From Pseudomonas sp. K2I15 (GTDB lineage: Bacteria; Pseudomonadota; Gammaproteobacteria; Pseudomonadales; Pseudomonadaceae): a stretch of 64,000 bases of DNA. Under the pieces are notes generated by a model. It saw nothing but the letters and a program-made list of their open reading frames with translations, did not search any database and was not told the origin of the DNA. The stretch lies in the NCBI RefSeq assembly GCF_002204795.1, contig NZ_NIXO01000018.1:38534-102533 (forward strand), in the 5' to 3' direction. Below, piece by piece: positions 19,887 through 28,863 of the stretch. Numbering within the stretch: position 1 is the first letter of the stretch; the number at the start of each line of letters is the position of its first letter. The position numbers were made by a program, and so were the translations under genes.

Positions 19887-21011
19887 TCAGCGAAACGCTT
19901 CGCGGCAATCCTGCCAGCCGAGTCCACTTTCTGCCGTGGCGTGTAAAAGCCAGGGGAGTGCGATGCGCGCCTTGTCCTGGGTGTCGTGGAATACGATCAC
20001 CCCTCGCCGCCACAGCAGCATCAGCGTGAGCACGCGGTTGGCCGACTCATCGGCCTTGAGCTTGCCGGCTTCGTCTTCTGAATCGATGTCCCACAATGCC
20101 ACTTGCAGCCCTTGGGACTGGAAGAAGCCCTGGCTGTCGGAACGGCGCTGGCCGTAGGGTGGGCGGAACAGCGGCAGATAGTTTTCCGGCATCAGGTTTT
20201 GGGCCAGGGAGGCGCTGCGGGTGATGGACGACTGCCAGTCGACCCAGTGGCTATGTGAGCGGTACTGCCAGCCCTGGATACCGACACACTGGCCCTGATA
20301 CAGCGCCTGTACATCGGTAGCCGAACTTTTCTCGACACGGGTTTGCAGGCTGTTGCCGAGCACGAAGAAGACGCTGTGTATTTTCTGTTTGCGCAGGTAG
20401 TCGGTGAGCCAGTCGGTGTTGCCGCTGACGGGGGATGGGCCGCTGTCGAAGGTGATCAGGAACATCCGGTCGTTGAGTTCGTCGCCGTTGCGTTCGTGGT
20501 CGCCGAAGCGGGCGATTTCGCTACTGATCTGAGGGAACAGGGCGGCTTTGCGCAGTTGTTCGTCGAGGTAGCGTTCGTGGAAGATGCTGCTTGGGCCGGC
20601 CCAGCCTATATAGAAGGAGCTGTCGCTGACCTGGAACTTGGCGGCTTGTTCGCGCAGGTCGTCCATGTTTTCCACCAGGTAGCAGAAGGAAGCGTCCTGT
20701 TCGCAGCTTTGTTGGGCGAAGGTGTAGTTTTCCAATAGCCGTTGCCACAGTTGGCGGCGCAGGTCGTCTATGGAGGCTTGGTTGATGATTTTCAGGCCCA
20801 GGCGCTGTTTCAGGGCGGGCTCGTCGAGGGCTTCGCTGGCCAGCAGGGTGTGGGCGAACATCAGGATTTCTGCGCGTGAGGCGACGTCGAACAGGGCGGG
20901 GCTGCTGAGGCGTTCGGGCCAGGTGCCGCGGTCCAGGGTGGCGACGTCCACGGGGGCGGCTTGGGCGCCCAGGCAGATGAGCCAGGCTGACAGTAAAAGC
21001 GCAATTCGCAC
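19887..21011 (-). CDS. Exported polysaccharide-deacetylase (NodB-like) protein with altered metal ligands
   Basis: The 374-residue protein has a signal peptide (MRIALLLSAWLICLGAQAAP) and a mature N-terminal helical region of about 160 residues before a NodB homology domain. Motif 1, normally TFDDGP, reads TFDSGP (187-192), so the second aspartate, a metal ligand, is serine. Motif 2, normally HTxxH, reads RSHSH (251-255), with arginine in place of the first histidine. Motif 3 RPPYG (283-287) is intact. The family removes N- or O-acetyl groups from glycans in the envelope. With two of three metal ligands changed the enzyme may be inactive, use another mechanism, or act as a binding protein. It is not linked to a recognisable glycan operon, although the alginate genes begin 2 kb away. 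Confidence 0.85.
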   Translation of the reverse strand: MRIALLLSAWLICLGAQAAPVDVATLDRGTWPERLSSPALFDVASRAEILMFAHTLLASEALDEPALKQRLGLKIINQASIDDLRRQLWQRLLENYTFAQQSCEQDASFCYLVENMDDLREQAAKFQVSDSSFYIGWAGPSSIFHERYLDEQLRKAALFPQISSEIARFGDHERNGDELNDRMFLITFDSGPSPVSGNTDWLTDYLRKQKIHSVFFVLGNSLQTRVEKSSATDVQALYQGQCVGIQGWQYRSHSHWVDWQSSITRSASLAQNLMPENYLPLFRPPYGQRRSDSQGFFQSQGLQVALWDIDSEDEAGKLKADESANRVLTLMLLWRRGVIVFHDTQDKARIALPWLLHATAESGLGWQDCREAFR

Positions 21012-21071
21012 GAAGGGTCTCCCTTTCCAGAGTCGTCGGGCACTATAGCCGATCGCGTGGGGGCGCTATTG

Positions 21072-21681
21072 GTTGGTGTGTATATCCGTTATTTAGGTAA
21101 CGGCCGCTATTGGTTCCGCTCTTACAGCGGCTCACTTTTGAAAAGCGCAAAAGTAAGCAAAACGCTCTTGCCCCACCACTCGGCACCTCGCTTAGGCTCG
21201 GTGTGCCCTCAGCTCCGGTATTACTACGCGGGCCGCCGCGACGGGGCGTCCCTGCCCCGTCGCGGCTAAACCGGCGTCCTGCCGGTTTACCCGCTCCGTA
21301 CTACCTGCGTTCGGCCAGCGTGGCTAACGGGGCGCCTAAGATCAAGATCAAAAGCAACAGCACAGCGGCCTACCGGCCGGCTTGAGTGTGGTGAAGCAAA
21401 ATCAAAAGCTAAAGCGGGCACGGCCAGCTCCCACAGAAAAGCAGAGCTGCTTCAGCTTCAGATTTGGCTTTCACACTGGCCTTTATCTTGGTTTCTACCA
21501 CTGGAGTCGGCTTTCAGGCAGAGCAAAGGCCAAGGCGAACTCGGTCTCAATGTGGGAGCGGGCAAAGACCTTTTGGTTACTTTTGGCTGGGCCGGCATTC
21601 CGGGCGTTTGCCAAAAGTGACCCCGCTGGAAGAGCGGAACCATAAGAAGCCGTTACCGCAGCAACGGATATACACACCAAC
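21072..21681. mobile_element. 610-bp non-coding element with about 110-bp imperfect terminal inverted repeats
   Basis: The outer 19 bp are perfect inverted repeats (GTTGGTGTGTATATCCGTT at 21072-21090, complement at 21663-21681). Further matching blocks follow in collinear order inward: GGTAACGGC (21096) with GCCGTTACC (21649), GGTTCCGCTCTT (21112) with its complement (21630), TCACTTTTG (21132) with CAAAAGTGA (21612), and CAAAAGTAA (21148) with TTACTTTTG (21577). The interior carries a 12-bp-arm hairpin (21236-21265), a 9-bp-arm hairpin (21267-21289) and two lone REP-like half-sites (GCTCCCACA near 21428, TGTGGGAGC at 21551-21559). Open frames inside look non-coding. No transposase is present, so it would be a MITE-like, non-autonomous or structural element. 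Confidence 0.7.
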
Positions 21682-21767
21682 GACCGAACAGCTATCTATC
21701 ACCATCATAGGTGGAGTCAAACCGCCCTACCCCCTAGAATCCCCCCACGATTAAAGGAGACGACTTC

Positions 21768-22547
21768 ATGCTGACGGTGATTTCCCCCGCCAAAACCCTC
21801 GATTTCGAGTCAAAGCCGGTCACCCCGCGCTTCACCCAGCCGCAATACCTCGACCACTCCCAGGAGCTGATCGAAAAATTGCGTGAACTGACCCCGGCGC
21901 AAATCAGCGAACTGATGCACGTCTCCGACAAAATCGGCGGCCTCAACGCCGCACGCTTCGGCAGCTGGACCCCAGCCTTCACCCAGGCCAACGCCAAACA
22001 AGCCCTGCTGGCATTCAAAGGCGACGTCTACACCGGCCTCAACGCCGAAACATTCAAGGACGCCGACTTCACCTACGCCCAGGACCACCTGCGCATGCTC
22101 TCCGGCCTGTACGGCCTGCTGCGCCCCCTGGACCTGATGATGCCGTACCGCCTCGAGATGGGCACCAAACTGCCCAACGCCCGAGGCAAAGACCTGTACG
22201 CCTTCTGGGGCACCCGCATCAGCGAGTGGCTCAACGAAGCCCTGGCCGAACAAGGCGATGACGTGCTGCTCAACCTGGCGTCCAACGAGTACTTCTCGGC
22301 GATCAAGCGCCCGGCCCTGAACGCGCGGATCATCAACACCGAGTTCAAGGACCTGAAAAACGGCCAGTACAAGATCATCAGCTTCTACGCCAAAAAGGCC
22401 CGGGGCATGATGAGTCGCTTCGTGATTGAAGAGCGCATCAACGACCCGGCCAGGCTCAAGGAGTTTGACGTGCACGGTTATCGCTTCAATGCAGAGCAGT
22501 CAAAGCCCGATAACCTGGTGTTTTTGCGCGACCACGCACCGGAATAA
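21768..22547 (+). CDS. yaaA: Peroxide stress protein YaaA
   Basis: The 259-residue protein starts [15 protein letters not shown], the hallmark of the YaaA (DUF328/UPF0246) family, and has the conserved [20 protein letters not shown] and [13 protein letters not shown] segments. Length is standard. In E. coli YaaA is induced by OxyR and limits damage by lowering free iron during peroxide stress; the fold binds DNA. It is cytoplasmic and transcribed alone, with AGGAG before the ATG. Confidence 0.95.
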   Translation: MLTVISPAKTLDFESKPVTPRFTQPQYLDHSQELIEKLRELTPAQISELMHVSDKIGGLNAARFGSWTPAFTQANAKQALLAFKGDVYTGLNAETFKDADFTYAQDHLRMLSGLYGLLRPLDLMMPYRLEMGTKLPNARGKDLYAFWGTRISEWLNEALAEQGDDVLLNLASNEYFSAIKRPALNARIINTEFKDLKNGQYKIISFYAKKARGMMSRFVIEERINDPARLKEFDVHGYRFNAEQSKPDNLVFLRDHAPE

Positions 22548-23368
22548 GTCTGTACCCAAACACGCATCCCCTGTGGTGAGGGGCCTTGCTCCCTCACCCT
22601 GAAAGCCTCTCCCCACCCTCGCTCGCCCGCCAAAAACGTCATTTGTTTGGCGTCAAAAATAATTCTTCAGATTTCCTAACATTTATTTCACTCGACATTT
22701 CCGAGTTTTTTTCGTAGTGGCACCTCTTTTTTCAAACAGTAGTGGCACAAAACTATTTAATTCTCTCAACTCCCCGCAACTACTGGCCCAAGTAGCCAGT
22801 GCTATCACTGTAGTACTAGTGCCATCTTTCCTAATATTTCAAGAAATTTCCGGAAACAGGATGAGTGGACAGGAACTATGTCCCAAAGCACCGCTCATAC
22901 CACCGGTAACGATTATCTCTGCAGATGTAAGAGATGACTTACATGGCGACCAACGGAAGTAGCAAAGTTGTCATATGACTTTGACTCAATGGTCAACTCA
23001 TCAACTGATTAGTTGAAGGCGGACGAAAAGGTTTCACAACTTTCTCCGAAAAGGCCAAGGCTGAGCTCACCTGTATGGGTCAGTGAGACAACCCAAGCCG
23101 TTGATATTTAAGGGCTCAAAGCCCCTGTCGACGCCTTGCGGCACTGGCGCCAGGCCCTTCCCCAGGAAGGCTGGCTGCATTTCAGGGCAAGCCCCAACAA
23201 TAAGGCCAAGTTGCGCACAACTTGAGTGCATTAGTTAGTCACTCGACTTTTAGTATGCCTGCACAGGATATATCGACGTTTATTCGTCGCACTTTCCAGT
23301 GCCTGAGTGACGCTTCAAAACATGAACTCCGGCCATCTAGTGGCACGATTAACAATGAGGTAATTGCG
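22548..23368 (+). promoter_or_regulatory. 821-bp algD upstream regulatory region
   Basis: There is no gene in this stretch, which is much more AT-rich than the flanking coding sequence from about 22630 to 23040. In Pseudomonas the region upstream of algD is long and bears sites for AlgU (sigma-22), AlgR, AlgB and AmrZ, with far-upstream activation. A possible AlgU promoter is annotated separately at 23037-23064. I did not find an exact AlgR box (CCGTTCGTC). The codons from 23222 to 23368 are open and in frame with algD but do not resemble protein. Confidence 0.7.
23037..23064 (+). promoter_or_regulatory. Candidate AlgU (sigma-22) promoter of the alginate operon
   Basis: CAACTT (23037-23042), a 17-bp spacer, and GCTGA (23060-23064) match the AlgU consensus GAACTT-N16/17-TCTGA with one mismatch in each box. 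Transcription would begin near 23070 and give a leader of about 300 nt, in line with the long algD leader known in P. aeruginosa. The assignment rests on consensus matching only. Confidence 0.35.
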
Positions 23369-24685
23369 ATGCGCATCAGCATATTTGGTCTAGGTTACGT
23401 CGGCGCAGTATGTGCCGGTTGCCTGTCTGCACGGGGCCATGAGGTCGTTGGCGTAGACATCTCCAAGGAAAAGATCGACCTGATCAACGCAGGGCTTTCC
23501 CCCATCGTTGAACCGGGTCTGGGCGAGCTGTTAAGCCAGGGCATTCAAACCGGCAAACTGCGCGGCACCACCAATTTCGCCGAAGCTATCCGTGATACCG
23601 ACCTGTCGATGATTTGCGTCGGCACGCCGAGCAAGAAAAACGGCGACCTGGAACTCAACTACATCGAATCGGTGTGCCGCGAGATCGGTTTTGTCCTGCG
23701 TGACAAGACCACCCGCCACACCATCGTGGTCCGCAGCACCGTGCTGCCGGGCACCGTGGCGAATGTGGTAATCCCGATTCTCGAAGACTGCTCGGGCAAG
23801 AAAGCCGGCGTCGACTTCGGCGTCGCGGTGAACCCTGAGTTCCTGCGTGAAAGCACCGCCATCGCCGACTACGATCTGCCACCGATGACCGTCATCGGTG
23901 AATTCGACAAAGCCTCCGGCGATGTCCTGCAGTCGCTGTACGAAGAACTCGACGCGCCGATCATCCGCAAGGACATCGCCGTCGCCGAGATGATCAAGTA
24001 CACCTGCAACGTCTGGCATGCGACCAAAGTGACCTTCGCCAACGAGATCGGCAACATCGCAAAAGCGGTGGGTGTCGACGGTCGCGAAGTGATGGAAGTG
24101 GTCTGCCAGGACAAGACCCTCAACCTGTCCCAGTACTACATGCGCCCAGGCTTCGCCTTCGGCGGCTCCTGCCTGCCCAAGGACGTGCGTGCCCTGACTT
24201 ACCGCGCCAGCTCCCTGGACGTGGATGCGCCGTTGCTCAACTCGCTGATGCGCAGCAACGAGTCCCAGGTGCAAAACGCTTTTGACATCGTCTCCAGCCA
24301 TGACAAACGCAAAGTCGCCCTGCTGGGCCTGAGCTTCAAGGCCGGCACCGATGACCTGCGCGAAAGCCCGCTGGTTGAATTGGCAGAGATGCTGATCGGC
24401 AAGGGTTTCGACCTGAGCATCTACGACAGCAACGTCGAATACGCTCGAGTGCACGGCGCGAACAAGGAATACATCGAAGGCAAGATCCCTCACGTGTCGT
24501 CCCTGCTCAACTCGGACTTCGACGAAGTGATCAACAACTCCGACGTGATCATCCTGGGCAACCGCGATGAGAAGTTCCGTGCCCTGGCGCATAACGCACC
24601 CCACGGCAAGCAAGTGGTCGACCTGGTGGGCTTCATGTCCAAGGCCACCAGCGTGACCGGTCGTACCGAAGGCATTTGCTGGTAA
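23369..24685 (+). CDS. algD: GDP-mannose 6-dehydrogenase AlgD
   Basis: The ATG at 23369 has GAGG 8 nt upstream and gives 438 residues, as in known AlgD (436 in P. aeruginosa). The Rossmann motif GLGYVGAVCAGCLSARGHEV is at the N-terminus, the catalytic cysteine lies in GFAFGGSCLPKDVRA, and the C-terminal domain has LLGLSFKAGTDDLRESP. The enzyme oxidises GDP-mannose to GDP-mannuronate, the committed step in alginate synthesis. It is the first gene of the twelve-gene operon and the main control point. Confidence 0.98.
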   Translation: MRISIFGLGYVGAVCAGCLSARGHEVVGVDISKEKIDLINAGLSPIVEPGLGELLSQGIQTGKLRGTTNFAEAIRDTDLSMICVGTPSKKNGDLELNYIESVCREIGFVLRDKTTRHTIVVRSTVLPGTVANVVIPILEDCSGKKAGVDFGVAVNPEFLRESTAIADYDLPPMTVIGEFDKASGDVLQSLYEELDAPIIRKDIAVAEMIKYTCNVWHATKVTFANEIGNIAKAVGVDGREVMEVVCQDKTLNLSQYYMRPGFAFGGSCLPKDVRALTYRASSLDVDAPLLNSLMRSNESQVQNAFDIVSSHDKRKVALLGLSFKAGTDDLRESPLVELAEMLIGKGFDLSIYDSNVEYARVHGANKEYIEGKIPHVSSLLNSDFDEVINNSDVIILGNRDEKFRALAHNAPHGKQVVDLVGFMSKATSVTGRTEGICW

Positions 24686-24699
24686 CAGCAACGGCAAGT

Positions 24700-24742
24700 T
24701 TCAAGCTGCAAGCGTCCTGATCCCCAGCGCTTGCAGCTTGAA
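24700..24742 (+). promoter_or_regulatory. Perfect 15-bp-arm hairpin in the algD-alg8 gap
   Basis: TTCAAGCTGCAAGCG (24700-24714) and its complement (24728-24742) flank a 13-nt loop. It lies 14 bp after the algD stop and 27 bp before the alg8 start. No T-run follows, so an RNA processing, stability or partial attenuation role is more likely than full termination. That role is inferred. Confidence 0.7.
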
Positions 24743-24769
24743 GCCTCCTTCACCTGCGGAATGACGCCT

Positions 24770-26251
24770 ATGTCCAAGTTAAAACACGTACTCCTCCAAT
24801 CCGCCGGCTGGCTGTTTTTCCTGAGCCTGCTGATGGGTCTCGCCCTGCTGTTGCCGGCGAGTACGTTCGACTCCGAGTCGAAGAATTTTATTTTCCTGAT
24901 TGGCGCCGTCGGTATCTGGCGCTACTCGATGGGTGCTACGCATTTCTTTCGCGGCATGCTGTTCCTGTACGTGGTCTACCCGCACCTGCGGCGCAAAGTG
25001 CGCAAGCTGGGCAAGGCGGCAGACCCGTCCCACGTATTCCTGATGGTCACAAGCTTCAGAATCGACGCGCTGACCACCGCCCAGGTCTACAGCTCGGTGA
25101 TTCGCGAGGCCATCGAATGTGGCTTCCCTACCACCGTGGTGTGCTCGCTGGTGGAAATGTCCGATGAGCTGCTGGTCAAGAGCCTGTGGGCCAAGATGAA
25201 CCCACCTGACCACGTCAAGCTGGACTTCGTGCGCATCGCCGGTACCGGCAAACGTGACGGCCTGGCCTTCGGTTTTCGCGCCATCTCCCGCCACCTGCCG
25301 GACAACCGCGCCGTGGTGGCCGTGATCGATGGCGACACCGTGCTCGCCGAGGGCGTCGTGCGCAAGACCGTGCCGTGGTTCCAACTGTTCGGCAATGTCG
25401 GCGGCCTGACCACCAATGAGTTCTGCGAAGTGCGCGGCGGCTACATCATGAGCGAGTGGCACAAGCTGCGCTTCGCCCAGCGCCACATCAACATGTGCTC
25501 CATGGCTTTGTCCAAACGCGTGCTGACCATGACCGGTCGCATGTCGGTGTTCCGCGCCAACGTAGTCACCGACCCGGGCTTTATCGCCGACGTGGAAAGC
25601 GACTCGCTGCAACACTGGCGCCTGGGCCGCTTCAAGTTTTTGACCGGTGATGACAAGTCCAGCTGGTTCAGCCTGATGCGCCTGGGTTACGACACCTTCT
25701 ACGTGCCGGATGCCGCGATCCACACCGTGGAACACCCGCCGGAAAAGAGCTTCATCAAGGCTAGCCGCAAGCTGATGTTCCGTTGGTACGGCAACAACCT
25801 GCGCCAGAACTCACGGGCCTTGGGCCTGGGTATGCGTCGGCTGGGCCTGTTCACCAGCATCGTGCTGTTCGACCAGCGCGTGTCGATGTGGACCTCCCTG
25901 CTGGGGCTGACCGTGGCGATCATCGCCACCTTCAAATACGGCGGCGCGTTCATCCTCGCCTACCTGCTGTGGATCGGCATCACCCGCCTGGTCCTGACCC
26001 TGCTGCTGTCGTGCTCCGGTCACCGGATCGGCCCGGCTTACCCGGTGATTCTCTATTACAACCAGATCATGGGCGCGCTGGTGAAGATCTACGTGTTCTT
26101 CCGCCTTGATCAACAGTCCTGGACACGCCAGGACACCAAACTGACCCGCGATTTGGCCAGCTTTCAACGTTGGTTCAACACCTGGTCGTCTCGGACCATG
26201 ACCTTCTCCGCCGGCAGCATTTTCGTTGCCGTGTTGCTGATGATGGTTTGA
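24770..26251 (+). CDS. alg8: Mannuronan synthase catalytic subunit Alg8
   Basis: The ATG at 24770 ([15 protein letters not shown] about 9 nt upstream) gives 493 residues, as in P. aeruginosa (494). Two N-terminal membrane helices precede a cytoplasmic GT2 domain containing the nucleotide-binding [15 protein letters not shown] and FRWYGNN motifs, and further helices follow. Alg8 polymerises GDP-mannuronate in the inner membrane together with Alg44. In-frame starts at 24731 and 24761 are also possible. Confidence 0.95.
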   Translation: MSKLKHVLLQSAGWLFFLSLLMGLALLLPASTFDSESKNFIFLIGAVGIWRYSMGATHFFRGMLFLYVVYPHLRRKVRKLGKAADPSHVFLMVTSFRIDALTTAQVYSSVIREAIECGFPTTVVCSLVEMSDELLVKSLWAKMNPPDHVKLDFVRIAGTGKRDGLAFGFRAISRHLPDNRAVVAVIDGDTVLAEGVVRKTVPWFQLFGNVGGLTTNEFCEVRGGYIMSEWHKLRFAQRHINMCSMALSKRVLTMTGRMSVFRANVVTDPGFIADVESDSLQHWRLGRFKFLTGDDKSSWFSLMRLGYDTFYVPDAAIHTVEHPPEKSFIKASRKLMFRWYGNNLRQNSRALGLGMRRLGLFTSIVLFDQRVSMWTSLLGLTVAIIATFKYGGAFILAYLLWIGITRLVLTLLLSCSGHRIGPAYPVILYYNQIMGALVKIYVFFRLDQQSWTRQDTKLTRDLASFQRWFNTWSSRTMTFSAGSIFVAVLLMMV

Positions 26252-26287
26252 CCCTGCCAAGCCTGAATTAACTAGGAACTACACCTG

Positions 26288-27469
26288 ATGAATAGCCCAA
26301 TGAATTCTCCAGTAAACGCCAACGTTGTCCACGAGTCCGAAGCCCAGCGCCAACACGCCCGGGTAAAAATCCCGGCCAAGCTACGCTTTTTCGGCGCCGA
26401 CCACACGCCGATGGAAGTACGCGTCATCGACCTGTCCGCAGGCGGCCTGGCGTTCAACGCCCCGCAACAGCCGCTGAAAGTCGGCGACGTGCACAAGGGT
26501 CGCTTGCAGTTCGTGATCGATAACCTGGGCCTGGCGATGGACGTCGAGCTGCAGATTCGCTCCTACGACCGCCAGACCGGCCGCACCGGTTGCCAGTTCC
26601 AGAACCTCGACGCTCAAGACATCTCCACCCTGCGCCACCTGATCACCTCGCACTTGTCCGGCGACATCGTGACCATGGGCGACGTGCTGGCAACCCTGCA
26701 ACGCGACAACTTCACCAAGGCGCGCAAGGTCAAGGACGGCGGCAGCAACATGAGCGCCATAGGCCGCCTGCGGGCTGTCACCTTCAGCCTGGCGATCTTC
26801 CTGGTGGGCCTGGCGGCATTCGGCTTCGTCGTCAAATCGGTGTACGGCATGTACTTCGTCAGCCACGCCACCTCCGGCCTGGTGAGCGTGCCCGGGATGA
26901 ACGTGACCATGCCTCGCGATGGCACCGTGCAGAGCCTGATCAAAGGCGATGCGGTAGCCGCCAAGGGCGCGCCACTGGCGACGTTCAGCACCAGCATGCT
27001 CGATGTGCTCAAGGGCCATCTGGACGAAGACCAGTTGCAACCGGCCAAGGTTGAAGAGCTGTTCGGCAAGCAAATGACCGGCACCCTCACCTCCCCGTGC
27101 GACTGCGTCGTGGCCCAGCAATTGGTCGCCGACGGTCAGTACGCAAGCAAGGGCGACGTGATCTTCCAACTGGTGCCACGCGGCAGCCAGGCCAACGTTG
27201 ATGCCCGCTTCTCCTATCGCCAGTTTGCCGACGTTCGCCCGGGTACCCGTGTGAACTTCCAGGTGGCGGATGAAGAGCAGGTGCGCACCGGCACCATCGT
27301 CAGCAGCACCAGCCTCAACAGCACCGAAATGTCCTCCGACATCCGTGTGCAGATCAAACCCGACGCCCCGCTGGACAGCACCTACGCCGGTCGCCCGGTT
27401 GAAGTGACCAGCGACCGTGGCCCATCCCTGAACTGGCTGATCGACAAAGCCATGGCTGCAGGTCTTTAA
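26288..27469 (+). CDS. alg44: Alginate co-polymerase Alg44 (PilZ c-di-GMP receptor)
   Basis: The 393-residue protein has an N-terminal PilZ domain with the c-di-GMP ligands R21 and R25 (RQHAR) and D48/S50 (DLSAGG). A single membrane helix lies at about 165-185, followed by a periplasmic HlyD-like region. AGGAA stands 9 nt before the ATG at 26288. An ATG four codons on (26300) would restore the P. aeruginosa numbering (R17, R21, D44, S46). Alg44 activates Alg8 when c-di-GMP binds and links it to the periplasmic complex. Confidence 0.96.
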   Translation: MNSPMNSPVNANVVHESEAQRQHARVKIPAKLRFFGADHTPMEVRVIDLSAGGLAFNAPQQPLKVGDVHKGRLQFVIDNLGLAMDVELQIRSYDRQTGRTGCQFQNLDAQDISTLRHLITSHLSGDIVTMGDVLATLQRDNFTKARKVKDGGSNMSAIGRLRAVTFSLAIFLVGLAAFGFVVKSVYGMYFVSHATSGLVSVPGMNVTMPRDGTVQSLIKGDAVAAKGAPLATFSTSMLDVLKGHLDEDQLQPAKVEELFGKQMTGTLTSPCDCVVAQQLVADGQYASKGDVIFQLVPRGSQANVDARFSYRQFADVRPGTRVNFQVADEEQVRTGTIVSSTSLNSTEMSSDIRVQIKPDAPLDSTYAGRPVEVTSDRGPSLNWLIDKAMAAGL

Positions 27470-27471
27470 CC

Positions 27472-28863
27472 ATGAGCGCCCTTCGATCCCTGCCGGTTCC
27501 ATTGGCGCTGGCCATCGCCCTCGCCGGTTGCGCCGGCCTGCCCGACCAACGCCTGGCCAACGAAGCCTTGAAGCGTGGCGACACGGTCACCGCGCAGCAG
27601 AACTACCAGCAACTGGCAGACCTGGGCTACAGCGAGGCCCAGGTGGGCCTGGCGGATATCCAGGTCGGCACCCGCGACCCCGAGCAAATCAAGCAGGCCG
27701 AAGCGACGTATCGCGCGGCCGCTGATACCTCACCCCGCGCCCAGGCGCGCTTGGGCCGCTTGCTGGTGGCCAAGCCGGGCGCCACTGAGGCCGAGCACCA
27801 CGAAGCCGAAGGCCTGCTGAAAAAAGCCTTTGCCAATGGCGAAGGCAACACCCTGATCCCGCTGGCGATGCTGTACCTGCAATACCCGCACAGTTTCCCG
27901 AACATCAACGCCCAGCAGCAAATCAGCAAATGGCGCGCCTCGGGTTACCCGGAGGCGGGCCTGGCCCAGGTGCTGCTGTACCGCACCCAGGACACCTACG
28001 ACCAGCATCTGGATGAAGTGGAAAGCATCTGCAAGGCCGCGCTGAACACCACCGATATTTGCTATGTCGAGTTGGCCACGGTCTACCAGAAAAAAGCCCA
28101 GCCAGAAAAACAGGCCGAGCTGCTCAAACAGATGGAAGCAGGCTACAGCCGTGGCACCGTCACCGCCCAACGGGTCGACAGCGTCGCTCGCGTACTGGGT
28201 GATGCAACCCTGGGCAAGACCGACGAAAAAACCGCGCAAGCCCTGCTGGAAAAAATCGCCCCTGGCTACCCGGCGTCCTGGGTCAGCCTGGCGCAACTGC
28301 TCTACGACTTCCCGGAACTGGGCGACGTCGACCAGATGATGAAGTACCTCGACAACGGCCGCGCCGCCGACCAGCCCCGCGCCGAACTGTTGCTGGGCAA
28401 GCTCTACTACGAAGGCAAGTGGGTCCCGGCGGATGCCCAGGCCGCCGAAGCGCATTTCCAGAAAGCCGTCGGCCGCGAAGTGGCTGCCGATTACTACCTC
28501 GGCCAGATCTACCGCCGTGGCTACCTGGGCAAGGTCTATTCGCAAAAGGCCCTGGACCATCTGCTGACCGCTGCACGCAACGGCCAGAACAGCGCCGACT
28601 TCGCGATCGCCCAACTGTTTTCCCAAGGCAAGGGCACCAAGCCCGACCCGCTTAACGCCTATGTCTTCAGCCAGTTGGCCAAGGCCCAGGACACGCCGGA
28701 AGCCAACGACCTGGCGACCCAGCTCGAAGCCCCGCTGACGCCAGAACAACGCGCCGAGGGCCAACGCCTGGTGCAACAGGAACTGGCCGTGCGCGGCACC
28801 CTGGCCCAAAGCACGCTGCAATTGCACGCCCTGCAAGAAGAAGACGGCGAGGAATCCCTATGA
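27472..28863 (+). CDS. algK: Alginate outer membrane lipoprotein AlgK
   Basis: The 463-residue protein begins with a lipoprotein signal ending LAGC (cysteine about residue 20). The rest is a helical solenoid of TPR/Sel1-like repeats, for example [21 protein letters not shown] and [11 protein letters not shown]. AlgK anchors at the outer membrane, helps AlgE to assemble and scaffolds the periplasmic proteins. It begins 2 bp after alg44 and overlaps algE by ATGA. Confidence 0.95.
   Translation: MSALRSLPVPLALAIALAGCAGLPDQRLANEALKRGDTVTAQQNYQQLADLGYSEAQVGLADIQVGTRDPEQIKQAEATYRAAADTSPRAQARLGRLLVAKPGATEAEHHEAEGLLKKAFANGEGNTLIPLAMLYLQYPHSFPNINAQQQISKWRASGYPEAGLAQVLLYRTQDTYDQHLDEVESICKAALNTTDICYVELATVYQKKAQPEKQAELLKQMEAGYSRGTVTAQRVDSVARVLGDATLGKTDEKTAQALLEKIAPGYPASWVSLAQLLYDFPELGDVDQMMKYLDNGRAADQPRAELLLGKLYYEGKWVPADAQAAEAHFQKAVGREVAADYYLGQIYRRGYLGKVYSQKALDHLLTAARNGQNSADFAIAQLFSQGKGTKPDPLNAYVFSQLAKAQDTPEANDLATQLEAPLTPEQRAEGQRLVQQELAVRGTLAQSTLQLHALQEEDGEESL

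Noticed and set aside
21057..21754. Several overlapping open frames of 60-96 codons
   Set aside because: They lie within the inverted-repeat element, have no ribosome binding sites and are Arg/Pro/Ser-rich on both strands, as expected from non-coding G+C-rich repeats.
22860..22895. GGAACTATGTCCC...TCATA as an alternative AlgU promoter
   Set aside because: The -35 box is acceptable, but TCATA is a poor -10 and the leader would be nearly 500 nt; the pair at 23037-23064 fits better.
22717..22962. 81-codon open frame upstream of algD
   Set aside because: It has no ribosome binding site or family resemblance, lies in the AT-rich regulatory region, and starts inside a repeated GTGGCAC context.
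23222..23368. N-terminal extension of AlgD by 49 codons from a TTG
   Set aside because: The internal ATG at 23369 has a good ribosome binding site and starts with the Rossmann strand MRISIFGLGYVG, as in all AlgD; the extension is leader RNA.
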